38,959 nt of DNA from Clostridiales bacterium (GTDB taxonomy: Bacteria; Bacillota; Clostridia; Peptostreptococcales; T1SED10-28): NCBI GenBank assembly GCA_007118655.1, contig SKRE01000168.1, forward strand, positions 1 to 38,959. The letters run 5' to 3'. A model generated the notes under the pieces. It did no database searches. It saw nothing but the letters and a program-made list of their open reading frames with translations, and was not told the origin of the DNA. Shown piece by piece: positions 1 through 7,953 of this stretch. A program made the position numbers and the translations under genes. Each line of letters opens with the position of its first letter. The stretch's first letter is position 1.

Positions 1-21
1 GAAAGAGCAGGAAAGAGCAGA

Positions 22-87
22 CAGCGGGACGGAGTAATTGTCCTGTTTATGCTTTTACTATGAGAGGACAATTACCCCGTCCCGCTG
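22..87. repeat. REP-like palindromic element, copy 1
   Basis: Two 23-nt arms, 22-44 and 65-87, are inverted complements with a single mismatch and enclose a 20-nt loop. The core is GACGGAGTAATTGTCC on the left arm and GGACAATTACCCCGTC on the right. The same core recurs near 499-557, 5134-5154 and 6317-6518, so this is a dispersed family and not a single terminator. A tandem duplication of GAAAGAGCAG lies just before it at 1-20. No coding potential is seen. Confidence 0.8.
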
Positions 88-125
88 CCCTCCTCGACGT
101 CTTCGCTGTCCTTCATGAAAATGTT

Positions 126-186
126 AAAGCTTCCCGACTGCCTTGTTCTATCAACAGAAGAAAGGCTGGCGGGGAGCTTTTTTTGT
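126..186 (+). terminator. Rho-independent terminator
   Basis: An imperfect 17-bp stem (126-142 with 164-180, AAAGCTTCCCGACTGCC against GGCTGGCGGGGAGCTTT) is followed by a T run on the + strand. It would end transcription from a gene left of the window. Because the stem starts with an A run it may also serve the convergent minus-strand DUF1328 gene. Confidence 0.65.
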
Positions 187-191
187 TGCAA

Positions 192-356
192 TCAATAGCC
201 TTGTCTTTTATGCCGGAGAAAACTGGCAACGGCTAGTATGATAAAAACCAAAAATAGAACTCTTGCAATACCGGTGGCAGTAGTAGCAATCATTCCAAGT
301 CCAAAAAGACCGGAAATAATTGCAAGAACAAGAAAGAAAATCGCGCCCTTCAGCAT
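192..356 (-). CDS. DUF1328 / YtjA-family small membrane protein
   Basis: This 54-aa minus-strand reading frame is too short for the ORF track. It begins MLKGAIFFLVLAII and has two hydrophobic segments (about residues 4-24 and 28-46) with several glycines and alanines between them, then a basic tail ending HKRQGY. This is the layout of the YtjA/DUF1328 family, whose members are about 55 residues, start ML(K/R)xA and contain an IAxxAxGIA-like centre. A strong ribosome binding site (AGGAGGAT read on the minus strand) lies just before the ATG. The molecular role of the family is not established; in enterobacteria members are linked to envelope stress. It is transcribed opposite to everything else in the window, towards the hairpin at 126-186. 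Confidence 0.8.
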   Translation of the reverse strand: MLKGAIFFLVLAIISGLFGLGMIATTATGIARVLFLVFIILAVASFLRHKRQGY

Positions 357-495
357 AGTATCCTCCTTTCTACCCCAAGGAATAACGGGAAATGACTAGT
401 TGATATTTGTATTTTACCCGGAAAAATGTGTATTATTCATTTTATAGAGCGAAGCGTACTATAGCAACGCTGTATAGTCACAGAGATGAGGATTT

Positions 496-560
496 GAGGA
501 CGGAGCAATTATGTAACCCCTATTGGAAAAAAACAACTAGAGGACAATTGCTCCGTCTCC
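496..560. repeat. REP-like palindromic element, copy 2
   Basis: GACGGAGCAATT (499-510) and AATTGCTCCGTC (546-557) are perfect inverted complements. The loop holds TTGGAAAAAAACAAC, which resembles the internal TTGGAAAAACCAAC of the copy at 6345-6358, so the family has a shared internal segment. Track ORF 407-652 runs through this repeat and through C/T-rich sequence and is not taken as a gene. Confidence 0.75.
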
Positions 561-638
561 CTGTCTCTTCCCCGTCCCCTCTCTCTTTCCCCTGCAGCTC
601 TTTCCCTCTGTCTATGCAGGTATCCGGATTAAGTTTTG

Positions 639-667
639 TTGACAAAGGTTAAAGCAAATAATATTAT
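639..667 (+). promoter_or_regulatory. sigmaA-type promoter for the GGDEF-EAL gene
   Basis: TTGACA (639-644), a 17-nt spacer and TATTAT (662-667) form a near-consensus promoter about 70 nt before the TTG start of the GGDEF-EAL gene. The 357-738 gap otherwise holds only repeat copy 2 and pyrimidine-rich sequence. Confidence 0.65.
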
Positions 668-738
668 GATATGAATAGGTATTTTAAATTGACAAGTATT
701 ATTCTTTTATTATCACTACGCAGAGGGGAGGCCTCGTC

Positions 739-3027
739 TTGAAGCCTAAACATACGATCTTATTTGTTGCTGCTGCTAATTTAATAATATTAGTGGGGGT
801 ACATTTTCTGCTTGCAGGAAATCCGCGGGGAGAATCAGTGGCATTGAGCCTGCTTCATATTATCGGTTTGACTTTCGGTCTTATTTTTTTACATAGAGCT
901 TATGGAAAAACCGCCGGGAAACATAAAAGTTTTTGGTTGTATTTAAGTATCGGCCTGGCATTCTATCTTGCGGGAACCTTGACATGGTATTATTTTGAAA
1001 TAATCCAAGGGATCACCGTGCTGTCGGACACATCCTACTTATTTTGGCTTTTAGCTTATATATTCTTTCTGGTTGCATTGATTGTTCGAATAAGAAACAC
1101 AAAAACCGAGGCCCTAAACCGATCCTATATCTTTAATATAATTATATTTATGATTACGACGGCGTCCATCATTATTCACTATTTAGTTGAACCGGTTATA
1201 ACGCTTTCAAAACACTCAATGTGGAACACCTTAATGTCCCTGGCATACCCTGTTATGGATTTAAGCATCTTGTTTGCGATAATAACCCTTTACTATTTGA
1301 TTTATAAAAGGAAAGATAAAAACGATTTACTTCTAGTTTTAGGCGGACTCTTTGTACACGTCATAGCCGACTCCTATTTTGCATATCTGGATATTATGGG
1401 GGGGTTCTATGCCGGACACCCTGTAGGTCTTTTATGGCTAAGCAGTATATGGTTGATAGGATTTGGCGGCTTTTATGTAACTCAGGACAATAAAGAGCCT
1501 GAGCCGACGTTCAAAGAAACCTTTGAGAAAAGTGAAATCCTCATTCCGTACATCGGTACGATTATACTTATTCTATTGGTTATATTCAGTTATCAAAGGG
1601 ATTTTAATGCACTCAGCTTGGGACTGCTTGTTATTATGATAATGATAATTGTACGTCAGTTGTATATGGTAAAAGAAAATAATAAACTTATTGATGAATA
1701 CCGGCATTTAGCCTACCACGACCTCCTTACGGGGTTGAATAACCGAGGGAGCTTTAAATTGCATCTGGACAATAGGATTATCAACGCTAAAAACAGCAGA
1801 ATCGGTTTATTACTGATTGATTTGGACAGATTCAAAGTAGTAAATGATACCTTAGGTCATCAAGTTGGAGATAGTATTCTGTTAAAAACCGCGGAATATT
1901 TAAGAGAAATGGCAGATTCCGATTCTCAGATTTTCAGATTAGGAGGGGATGAATTCGCGATTATCCTGACTGAAGCAACGAAAAAGAAATGTGCAGGGGC
2001 CGCCGCAGTCTTGCTCGAAAAATTCCAAAAACCTTTTTTATTAAACGAGCATGAACTTATTGTTACGGCCAGCATCGGAATCAGTATGTATCCCGATAAT
2101 GGCCTTACTTTGGATGAAATGTTCAGGTATGCAGATGTAGCCATGTACCTTGCAAAGGATGGAGGAAGAAATGGCTTTAGATTCTACGATGATGAATTAA
2201 AACATACTATGGCGAGAAAAATGAGAATAGAGAGTGATTTAGGGAAGGCCATCGAGAAAAACCAGCTACAGCTGCATTATCAGCCGATAGTAGAATTAAG
2301 CACAAGAAAACTCCTTGGAATGGAAGCATTACTTCGTTGGAAGCATACGGAGATGGGGTGGATTTCTCCTGCGGAATTCATTCCCATTGCGGAAGAAACC
2401 GGCAGGATTGTATCCATTGGCGAGTGGGTTTTAAAAACCGCCTGCATACAAAACCGAATATGGCAGAAAAAAGGACTGCCGATGATTAATATTTCAGTAA
2501 ATGTATCCGTCAGGCAATTTCAGCAGGGAAATTTTTTAGGAATTCTTAAAAAAGCATTGCATGACTCGAAGCTGGATCCCGGTTTTCTGGAAATAGAGAT
2601 TACCGAAAGCATTATGCAAAACATCGATATTAGCGGACCTGTATTACACAGGATAAGAGAAATGGGTGTTGGAATCTCCATCGATGATTTTGGAACAGGA
2701 TATTCATCGCTGCATATGATACAGGAACTACCGATCAATACTATAAAACTTGATAAAGCTTTTATTGCGAAAATTACTGACAAGAAACAGCAAGCGATGA
2801 TTAAAACCATAATAGACCTGGGGAAAACCCTTAAATTAAACGTTGTGGCTGAAGGAATAGAAAACGAGCATCAACTGAAAACCTTGATAGAAAACAATTG
2901 TACCATGGGTCAGGGCTATCTATTTTCAAGACCGGTACAAGGAGAAAAATTCGAAGAAATCTTAAGAGAATACCGATGTCAAGAATCCAGCAAGGCATTT
3001 ATGGTACCCGTCAGTAGGAAAAGTTGA
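739..3027 (+). CDS. membrane-bound GGDEF-EAL cyclic-di-GMP protein
   Basis: A 762-aa protein with about nine hydrophobic segments in residues 5-315, then a GGDEF domain (about 325-490) and an EAL domain (about 500-750). The diguanylate cyclase signature is intact (RLGGDEFAI, near 400-408), but the usual RxxD product-inhibition site before it is not present (SDSDSQIF instead). The phosphodiesterase domain keeps the residues expected for activity: EAL in GMEALLRW, the N in NVSVRQF, EITES, IDDFGTGYSSL, KLDKAFI and a QGYLFSRP end. The protein could therefore both make and break c-di-GMP; which activity dominates is not visible. The membrane part may sense a ligand but matches no sensor I can name with certainty. 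Start is TTG, with GGGGAGG a few bases upstream. It precedes the B12-sensor/kinase pair in the same direction. Confidence 0.93.
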   Translation: MKPKHTILFVAAANLIILVGVHFLLAGNPRGESVALSLLHIIGLTFGLIFLHRAYGKTAGKHKSFWLYLSIGLAFYLAGTLTWYYFEIIQGITVLSDTSYLFWLLAYIFFLVALIVRIRNTKTEALNRSYIFNIIIFMITTASIIIHYLVEPVITLSKHSMWNTLMSLAYPVMDLSILFAIITLYYLIYKRKDKNDLLLVLGGLFVHVIADSYFAYLDIMGGFYAGHPVGLLWLSSIWLIGFGGFYVTQDNKEPEPTFKETFEKSEILIPYIGTIILILLVIFSYQRDFNALSLGLLVIMIMIIVRQLYMVKENNKLIDEYRHLAYHDLLTGLNNRGSFKLHLDNRIINAKNSRIGLLLIDLDRFKVVNDTLGHQVGDSILLKTAEYLREMADSDSQIFRLGGDEFAIILTEATKKKCAGAAAVLLEKFQKPFLLNEHELIVTASIGISMYPDNGLTLDEMFRYADVAMYLAKDGGRNGFRFYDDELKHTMARKMRIESDLGKAIEKNQLQLHYQPIVELSTRKLLGMEALLRWKHTEMGWISPAEFIPIAEETGRIVSIGEWVLKTACIQNRIWQKKGLPMINISVNVSVRQFQQGNFLGILKKALHDSKLDPGFLEIEITESIMQNIDISGPVLHRIREMGVGISIDDFGTGYSSLHMIQELPINTIKLDKAFIAKITDKKQQAMIKTIIDLGKTLKLNVVAEGIENEHQLKTLIENNCTMGQGYLFSRPVQGEKFEEILREYRCQESSKAFMVPVSRKS

Positions 3028-3124
3028 TTTTCATATGATAGATATTTTCTTTCGAATCATATATAATATTGGTACGTTACAAAAGGCAAGATGGGGCACA
3101 GAAAATTAATCAGGAGGTATCACT

Positions 3125-3781
3125 ATGGATATCCAAAAAATACAAAAGGATTATTTATCAGGCCTGCTTCGAGGTGATCGTCATCAATGCCATCTAATTG
3201 TAAAAGATGCCCTTTATGAAAAAATATCATTACAAGAAGTATATGAGCAAGTTTTTACCCCTTCCATGATCGAAATCGGTAGATTGTGGGAAATAAAAGA
3301 AATATCCATTGCCCAAGAACATTTAGCCACCGCCATCACCCAAAGTGTGATATCCGGATTTTATGAGTATCTGTTTTCTAATAAAACCCCGGAGTACAAA
3401 GGAAAGATGATTCTAACCTGCGTTGGGGATGAACTTCATGAGTTGGGGCCCCGTATGCTGGCGGACCTGATTGAAATGGAAGGTTGGGATGTTCAATACT
3501 TAGGTGCAAATATGCCCATGGATGCAATATTTCACATAGTGATGGAAGAAAAGCCGGATCTTGTAGGGCTTTCCGCTACGGTGAAAGAAAACAAAGAGGA
3601 CATTAAACAGCTGATAAAAAGAATAAAAGAAGAACACGACCCGGGTACTCCCATTATGGTAGGAGGACTGGCCTATAAAATATTCCCGGATTTGTATGAA
3701 TATACCGGGGGAGATTTTTTAGGCAACAACTTCGAGGAAGCTTTGAAGTTCGCAAGGAAAGTAGAAATAAAAAGAAGTTAG
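3125..3781 (+). CDS. stand-alone cobalamin-binding sensor protein (CarH-type B12 domain)
   Basis: This 218-aa soluble protein has a helical cap (about 1-90) and a Rossmann-like B12-binding domain (about 93-215). The cobalamin histidine motif is E-L-H105-E-L-G, the ExHxxG variant of DxHxxG. The cap contains W55 followed by exactly nine residues and then E65-H66. This W-x9-EH signature is known from CarH-type adenosylcobalamin photoreceptors, where the tryptophan sits over the upper ligand. There is no MerR DNA-binding domain, so the signal must pass to another protein. The next gene is a soluble histidine kinase lacking an obvious sensor domain, a plausible partner. A corrinoid carrier for methyltransferases is the main alternative, but no methyltransferase gene is nearby. 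RBS AGGAGG; a TATAAT box lies at 3062 without a clear -35. Confidence 0.85.
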   Translation: MDIQKIQKDYLSGLLRGDRHQCHLIVKDALYEKISLQEVYEQVFTPSMIEIGRLWEIKEISIAQEHLATAITQSVISGFYEYLFSNKTPEYKGKMILTCVGDELHELGPRMLADLIEMEGWDVQYLGANMPMDAIFHIVMEEKPDLVGLSATVKENKEDIKQLIKRIKEEHDPGTPIMVGGLAYKIFPDLYEYTGGDFLGNNFEEALKFARKVEIKRS

Positions 3782-3842
3782 CTCCTAATATAGACCGCAC
3801 TGCAAAAGATCAAAATCTCAACTCAATAAGGGGGGAATGTAT

Positions 3843-5126
3843 ATGGAGACGGATTCTAATACAAAGGGCCGGGGATTTATTATTCGCTGTACCCAGGAAG
3901 GGATCATCAAAGACATAATTCGAAATGAACTGAAGCAGGAATTACCTTTTGATCCTGAGGAAAACATCCATTATTATCTTGACCACCAAAGCCTTATTGA
4001 TCACAAAAGATTTTTTGCGCAAGTAAGAGAATCCGGAGCCGGACTAGCTTGGCAATTGAACCTGAAGGGAAAAGAGGAAACCATGGCCTTGACCTTTGCC
4101 GCAGTTCTGGAAGAGGAAGACCTTTTAGTGGTGGCTGCAGAGAATGTTGATAAGATATTGGATTATTATGAGGATCTGATAAAGAGGAACAGTCCCTATG
4201 CCAATAAAATTCGTGATATTATACAACGCAGTTTTACAAGAAACATTATTAGGAACAGCGGATTACCTAAAAATGCAGAAATCGAGACTTATCACGGCAT
4301 CAGCACCATTAATAATCAATTGACCAATGTGCAAAGAGCATTAACGAAAAAAAACATTGAACTGAAGCGAATAGACGAGCAGAAAAATGAGTATCTAGGA
4401 ATGGCCGTCCATGATTTGCGCAATCCCATAGGTACCATCATGGGATATAGTGAAATTTTAAAGGAAGAGATTGAAAAGAATCTGAACGATGAACAAAAGG
4501 AGATGCTGGACTTGATTTATAGCTCCAGCGAATATATGTTAAAGATCATTGATGATTTTCTTGATGTTTCAAAAATTCAGTTGGGGAATCTGAAATTGGA
4601 TAAAAGCTTAGTGAATCTTGAGGAACTGGTTAAGCAAAATATCTCAATTAACCTGATTGTGGCTCAGCAAAAGGATATCAATCTGGAGTATATCTTAATA
4701 GGAGAAGCCCCCGTTGTAATGGTGGATCCCGGTAAAATGAATCAAGTACTGAATAATCTTATTGGTAATTCTGTGAAGTTCTCCCCCTCCCAAAGCAGTA
4801 TTACAGTAACGCTATCCTCGGACTATGAAAAAGTGATGATGGAAGTGGCTGATGAGGGTCTTGGGATTTCAATGGAGGATAAGGAGAAGATATTTAACTC
4901 CTATCAACAGGCAGAAACGAAAAGCACCAATGGGGAAAAAGGAGAAGGCTTAGGTCTTGCCATAGTAAAAAAAATCATCAAAGGTCATGGCGGGGTTATT
5001 CAAGTGCAATCGGAAGAAGGAAAGGGCTCAAGATTTACCGTGTGGCTGCCAAAGGACCGGAGGAAAACAGACAAAGAACAGGACCTTTCCGAGATAAAGG
5101 CAATGAGTGATACAAGACCGATATAA
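3843..5126 (+). CDS. soluble orphan sensor histidine kinase
   Basis: The C-terminal half is a complete HisKA plus HATPase module: H-box VHDLRNP with the phosphoacceptor near residue 190, N-box NNLIGNSVKFS, G1 box DEGLGIS and G2 box GEGLGLAIVKK. The N-terminal ~180 residues have no membrane segment and no domain I can name; a helical stretch (about 155-190) leads into the H-box. The track start at 3837 lies against the GGGGGG ribosome binding site, so the second ATG at 3843, about 7 nt away, is the likelier start. No response regulator is adjacent. The 60-nt spacing after the B12 sensor suggests one operon, so a cobalamin-dependent (light or B12) input to this kinase is an inference. Confidence 0.9.
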   Translation: METDSNTKGRGFIIRCTQEGIIKDIIRNELKQELPFDPEENIHYYLDHQSLIDHKRFFAQVRESGAGLAWQLNLKGKEETMALTFAAVLEEEDLLVVAAENVDKILDYYEDLIKRNSPYANKIRDIIQRSFTRNIIRNSGLPKNAEIETYHGISTINNQLTNVQRALTKKNIELKRIDEQKNEYLGMAVHDLRNPIGTIMGYSEILKEEIEKNLNDEQKEMLDLIYSSSEYMLKIIDDFLDVSKIQLGNLKLDKSLVNLEELVKQNISINLIVAQQKDINLEYILIGEAPVVMVDPGKMNQVLNNLIGNSVKFSPSQSSITVTLSSDYEKVMMEVADEGLGISMEDKEKIFNSYQQAETKSTNGEKGEGLGLAIVKKIIKGHGGVIQVQSEEGKGSRFTVWLPKDRRKTDKEQDLSEIKAMSDTRPI

Positions 5127-5133
5127 AAGATGT

Positions 5134-5154
5134 GGGGACGAAGTAATTGTCCTC
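5134..5154. repeat. REP-like element, half copy
   Basis: GGACGAAGTAATTGTCCTC matches the left arm of the palindromic family, but no right arm follows; a T run comes directly after. It lies 8 nt beyond the kinase stop codon. Confidence 0.6.
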
Positions 5155-5426
5155 TTTTTTTTGTTCTTTTTGCAATTTTATTGAACGGCTTCCGAATTTT
5201 TTTACTTTTTGGAATTCCGGTTTAGAACAGTCAAAATAAGAAGAAACAATATTCTGAAAACTATCGAATGAAATCGTAAAGTACTATATAATTAAGGCAT
5301 ACCTTATTAACAGTGGCATGGAATATTTTTTTATTTCTAATCGTTAATTATTTAACAAATTATTCTTATAATTTCATTACTGATGATATGGTAGTGCAGG
5401 TCAAGAATTTGATAAAATGAGGATAA
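5155..5426. other. AT-rich intergenic stretch without a gene
   Basis: About 270 nt of AT-rich sequence between the half repeat and the truncated flavoprotein. I see no reading frame with family resemblance. In particular the missing FAD-binding N-terminus of the following remnant is not recognisable in any frame. Confidence 0.5.
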
Positions 5427-6254
5427 TGTGATGTTAAAGAAAAAGAAACTTTTAATGCAAAGGCTGTGGTGCTGGCAACCGGCGGTTTTTCTCAAAGTCC
5501 GGAAATGATCGATGAATACGGCCCAACGGCAAGCGGACAATTTTGTTATGCAGCCTCAGGGAATGTAGGGGACGGTCTCAGAATGGCAAAAGAAGCAGGG
5601 GCAGACATTGTAGCAAAGGACGGGGTAATCGGATTTAGAGGAGTATCTCCTGACCGATCTTATCGAGCTTCCCTTGGAGTATTGGTTTTTTATCCGAATC
5701 TCTATGTGGATGAAAAGGGAGAGCGTTTCATGAACGAGGCGAATTACTACGCATTGATGTATGAAGATATGGTGGAAAATGAAAGCGATGAATTCTACTC
5801 GATTTTCAGCGGGGAGGTACCGGCAGAAGCTTTAGAAGAGGGAGTAGAAGACGGGTGCGTGGTGAAAGCTGATACGTTTGAAGAATTAGCGGAAGCCATG
5901 GGAGTGCCCGCAGATAACTTTTTAGCATCCGTGGAAAGATTTAATGAATTGGCGGAAAGTGGTGAAGATGAAGATTACGGAAATCCTGTCATTGCCACTA
6001 TTGAAGAGGGAGAACTATACGCACTAACGGTACTTCCTGCGACATTAGGGTCTTTCGGCGGGGCAAGGGTTAATCTGCAAGGAGAAGTAATGGATACCGA
6101 TGGAAATCCGATTCAAGGTCTTTATGCTGCAGGGGAAGTCGCCAACGGTCAATTATATAAATCCGTATACCCGGCAAGCGGAACATTTATTACCGCAGTG
6201 TTTGTTTTGGCAAGGGACGCAGGAAAAGAAGCAGCTATGAGTATTGGAGAATAG
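5427..6254 (+). pseudogene. 5'-truncated FAD-binding fumarate-reductase-like flavoprotein
   Basis: The open frame begins directly after a TAA at 5424 and reads ...KAVVLATGGFSQSPEM, which in FAD_binding_2 flavoproteins (fumarate reductase FccA / urocanate reductase type) lies in the middle of the protein. It runs to a normal C-terminus with GLYAAGEVANGQLY and YPASGTFI. The first roughly 200-300 residues, including the dinucleotide-binding GxGxxG, are absent, and no good start codon with a ribosome binding site precedes the frame; the track start is an internal GTG. GERFMNEANYY corresponds to the substrate-domain region. The substrate cannot be told from this piece. The remnant is flanked by REP-like copies at 5134 and 6317, which suggests loss of the 5' half by rearrangement. 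A non-canonical expressed fragment is unlikely. Confidence 0.8.
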
Positions 6255-6316
6255 CAAAATGAAATGAAAAAGAGACCGGCATAAACTCATTGCAGTCAAG
6301 AACATGAAAGAATAGG

Positions 6317-6518
6317 ACAGAGGGCGGAGTAATTGTCTTCAAAGTTGGAAAAACCAACATGTGGACAGTTACTCTTTCTCTCTGATCTTTTTTACCCGGA
6401 CGAAAGATTAACTTCTGATAAGCAGGGGTATATATTTACCGCAGGATTCGGTCAGAAAGTAACATTCTTCCTAGGATTGGGGAAAAAGGTGTTAAGAGGA
6501 CAATTACTCCGTCTCTCT
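6317..6518. repeat. REP-like element cluster, copies 4 and 5
   Basis: A left arm GGGCGGAGTAATTGTC (6322-6337) is followed by TTGGAAAAACCAAC and a degenerate right arm GGACAGTTACTCTTTCTCTC. A second, well-kept right arm, GAGGACAATTACTCCGTCTC, lies near 6496-6515. About 110 nt lie between the two right arms, so this may be a larger composite or two fused copies. Track ORF 6333-6548 is made of this repeat and is rejected as a gene. The repeats fill most of the gap before the chromate transporter. Confidence 0.65.
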
Positions 6519-6564
6519 ATCCTTTCTGTCGGTCTTCTGTTCTATTAGAAAAGGAGTGGAACAT

Positions 6565-7746
6565 TTGAGTGAAAAAAGACCGATTCGACGCAGCACCTTT
6601 TTGAAAGACGTATTAATTTGTTCTCTTGGAGCTTACGGCGGTCCGGAGGCTCATTATGGGGTTTTTACAGATCAGATGGTAGTTAAGAAAAAATACTTAA
6701 CCGAGGAAGAGTTGGTGGAGCTGATGGCCTTAACCGGTATTCTGCCGGGTCCCAGCAGTACCCAGACCATTGTCGCCATCGGACACAAAACCGGAGGCCC
6801 GATGTTGGCGCTGCTGACTATGCTGGTATGGGCACTGCCCGTACTCGTGGCGATGACCCTTCTTTCTTTTATGAGCCAGTTTTTAGCGGACATGAACCTA
6901 TCCCAGGATGGCCTGCGGTATATCGGACCCATGGCCGTAGGGTTTATTATTGTGGCTGCCTACCGTATCGGCAGGAAAGTGGTGAAGGATGGAATAACCT
7001 TAGGACTGCTGATATTCGCAGGGATAACCACGTTTTTTATCAGGGACCCTTGGATATTTCCCCTGGCATTAATTTTTGGCGGAGCAGTCAGTGTGTTAAC
7101 CTCAAAGGAAACGAATATCTGGCACAGGGTAAAACTGAACCCGCCATGGAAATACTTAATTCTCTTTGCAGCTTTTGCCTTGGGCAGCCTGGTTCTGGTA
7201 TTTATCTCGGATAATCAAATCATTCGATTATTTGAGAGTTTCTACCGCTACGGTTATTTGGTCATCGGTGGGGGACAGGTGGTCATCCCAATGATGTACA
7301 GCGAAATCGTAGAAGTGCTTCAATATATGAGCAGCCAGGAGTTTTTAACGGGATTCGGCCTGGTACAAGGGCTTCCCGGTCCTATGTTCAGCTTCAGCGC
7401 CTACACGGGAGGCATGGCGGCTAGAGGAGGCAGTGCGGCAACCCAGGTCCTCGGTGCAGCGGTCAGCGGTATCGGCATATTTCTGCCGGGTCTTTTTCTG
7501 ATTTACTTTATTTATCCCGTGTGGGAGCGGCTGAAAGAGATACGGGGGATCAAAATCGCCCTAAGAGGGATCACGGCTGTTGCGGGAGGTCTTATAACCA
7601 TCGCCGCGGTCATCTTAATGCAAAGCAGCGGCTTTGTGCTAGATAACTTTATCGTAATGATCCTGACGGTAGCCTTGCTCTTGACGAAAAAAGTACCGGC
7701 GCCGCTGATTGTTCTCCTGGTTCTAATTGCCGGATTTCTATTGTAA
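6565..7746 (+). CDS. chrA: chromate transporter (CHR) family membrane protein
   Basis: About 390 residues with about ten hydrophobic segments arranged as two homologous halves, the bidomain ChrA layout. The N-half carries GAYGGPEAHYGVF and GILPGPSSTQTIVAIGH; the C-half carries GGGQVVIPMM and GLVQGLPGPMFSFSAYTGG. These are the paired G-G-P and PGP motifs typical of the CHR family. Characterised members export chromate by a chromate/proton antiport; whether chromate is the true substrate here is unknown, as many genomes carry such genes without chromate exposure. The track start (GTG 6556) lies inside the AAAAGGAG ribosome binding site, so TTG 6565, 8 nt downstream, is the better start. A terminator follows, so it appears monocistronic. 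Confidence 0.9.
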   Translation: MSEKRPIRRSTFLKDVLICSLGAYGGPEAHYGVFTDQMVVKKKYLTEEELVELMALTGILPGPSSTQTIVAIGHKTGGPMLALLTMLVWALPVLVAMTLLSFMSQFLADMNLSQDGLRYIGPMAVGFIIVAAYRIGRKVVKDGITLGLLIFAGITTFFIRDPWIFPLALIFGGAVSVLTSKETNIWHRVKLNPPWKYLILFAAFALGSLVLVFISDNQIIRLFESFYRYGYLVIGGGQVVIPMMYSEIVEVLQYMSSQEFLTGFGLVQGLPGPMFSFSAYTGGMAARGGSAATQVLGAAVSGIGIFLPGLFLIYFIYPVWERLKEIRGIKIALRGITAVAGGLITIAAVILMQSSGFVLDNFIVMILTVALLLTKKVPAPLIVLLVLIAGFLL

Positions 7747-7766
7747 GTTTGAAGGATTAATCTCTT

Positions 7767-7789
7767 CGCCGCCTTTACGGCGGCTTTTT
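7767..7789 (+). terminator. Rho-independent terminator after chrA
   Basis: GCCGCC (7768-7773), a TTTAC loop, GGCGGC (7779-7784) and a TTTTT run. It ends the chrA transcript 21 nt after the stop codon. Confidence 0.85.
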
Positions 7790-7844
7790 CATGTGTGAAA
7801 AACTAAGTAAATATCAGGAATAATAAATGTTAGAGTTCATAGCC

Positions 7845-7897
7845 GGACTAAGCAGGAAAAAACAACAGTGATCGCGAATTATGTAGAAGAAGAGAGG
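7845..7897 (+). repeat. leader motif shared with the K+ channel gene, copy A
   Basis: GGACTAAGCAGGAAAAA followed by AGTGATCGCGAATTATGTAG resembles 36550-36602 (GGATTAAGCAGGAAAAA, then AGTTATCTCGAATC). Both sit shortly before a gene start on the same strand, here about 57 nt before the AlkD-like ATG. Function is unknown: a regulator site or a small dispersed repeat. Confidence 0.55.
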
Positions 7898-7953
7898 GTT
7901 CATGAGATGTGGAATGTAAAGGGTCGGAAAATTACAAAGGAGGAATAGTCATA

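Noticed and set aside
407-652. 81-aa ORF in the track
   Set aside because: It runs through palindromic repeat copy 2 and C/T-rich sequence, has no ribosome binding site and no family resemblance.
6333-6548. 71-aa ORF in the track
   Set aside because: It is composed mainly of repeat copies 4 and 5; the reading frame is a by-product of the repeat.
6828-7214. 128-aa ORF inside the chromate transporter gene
   Set aside because: Alternative frame of a strongly supported membrane protein gene.
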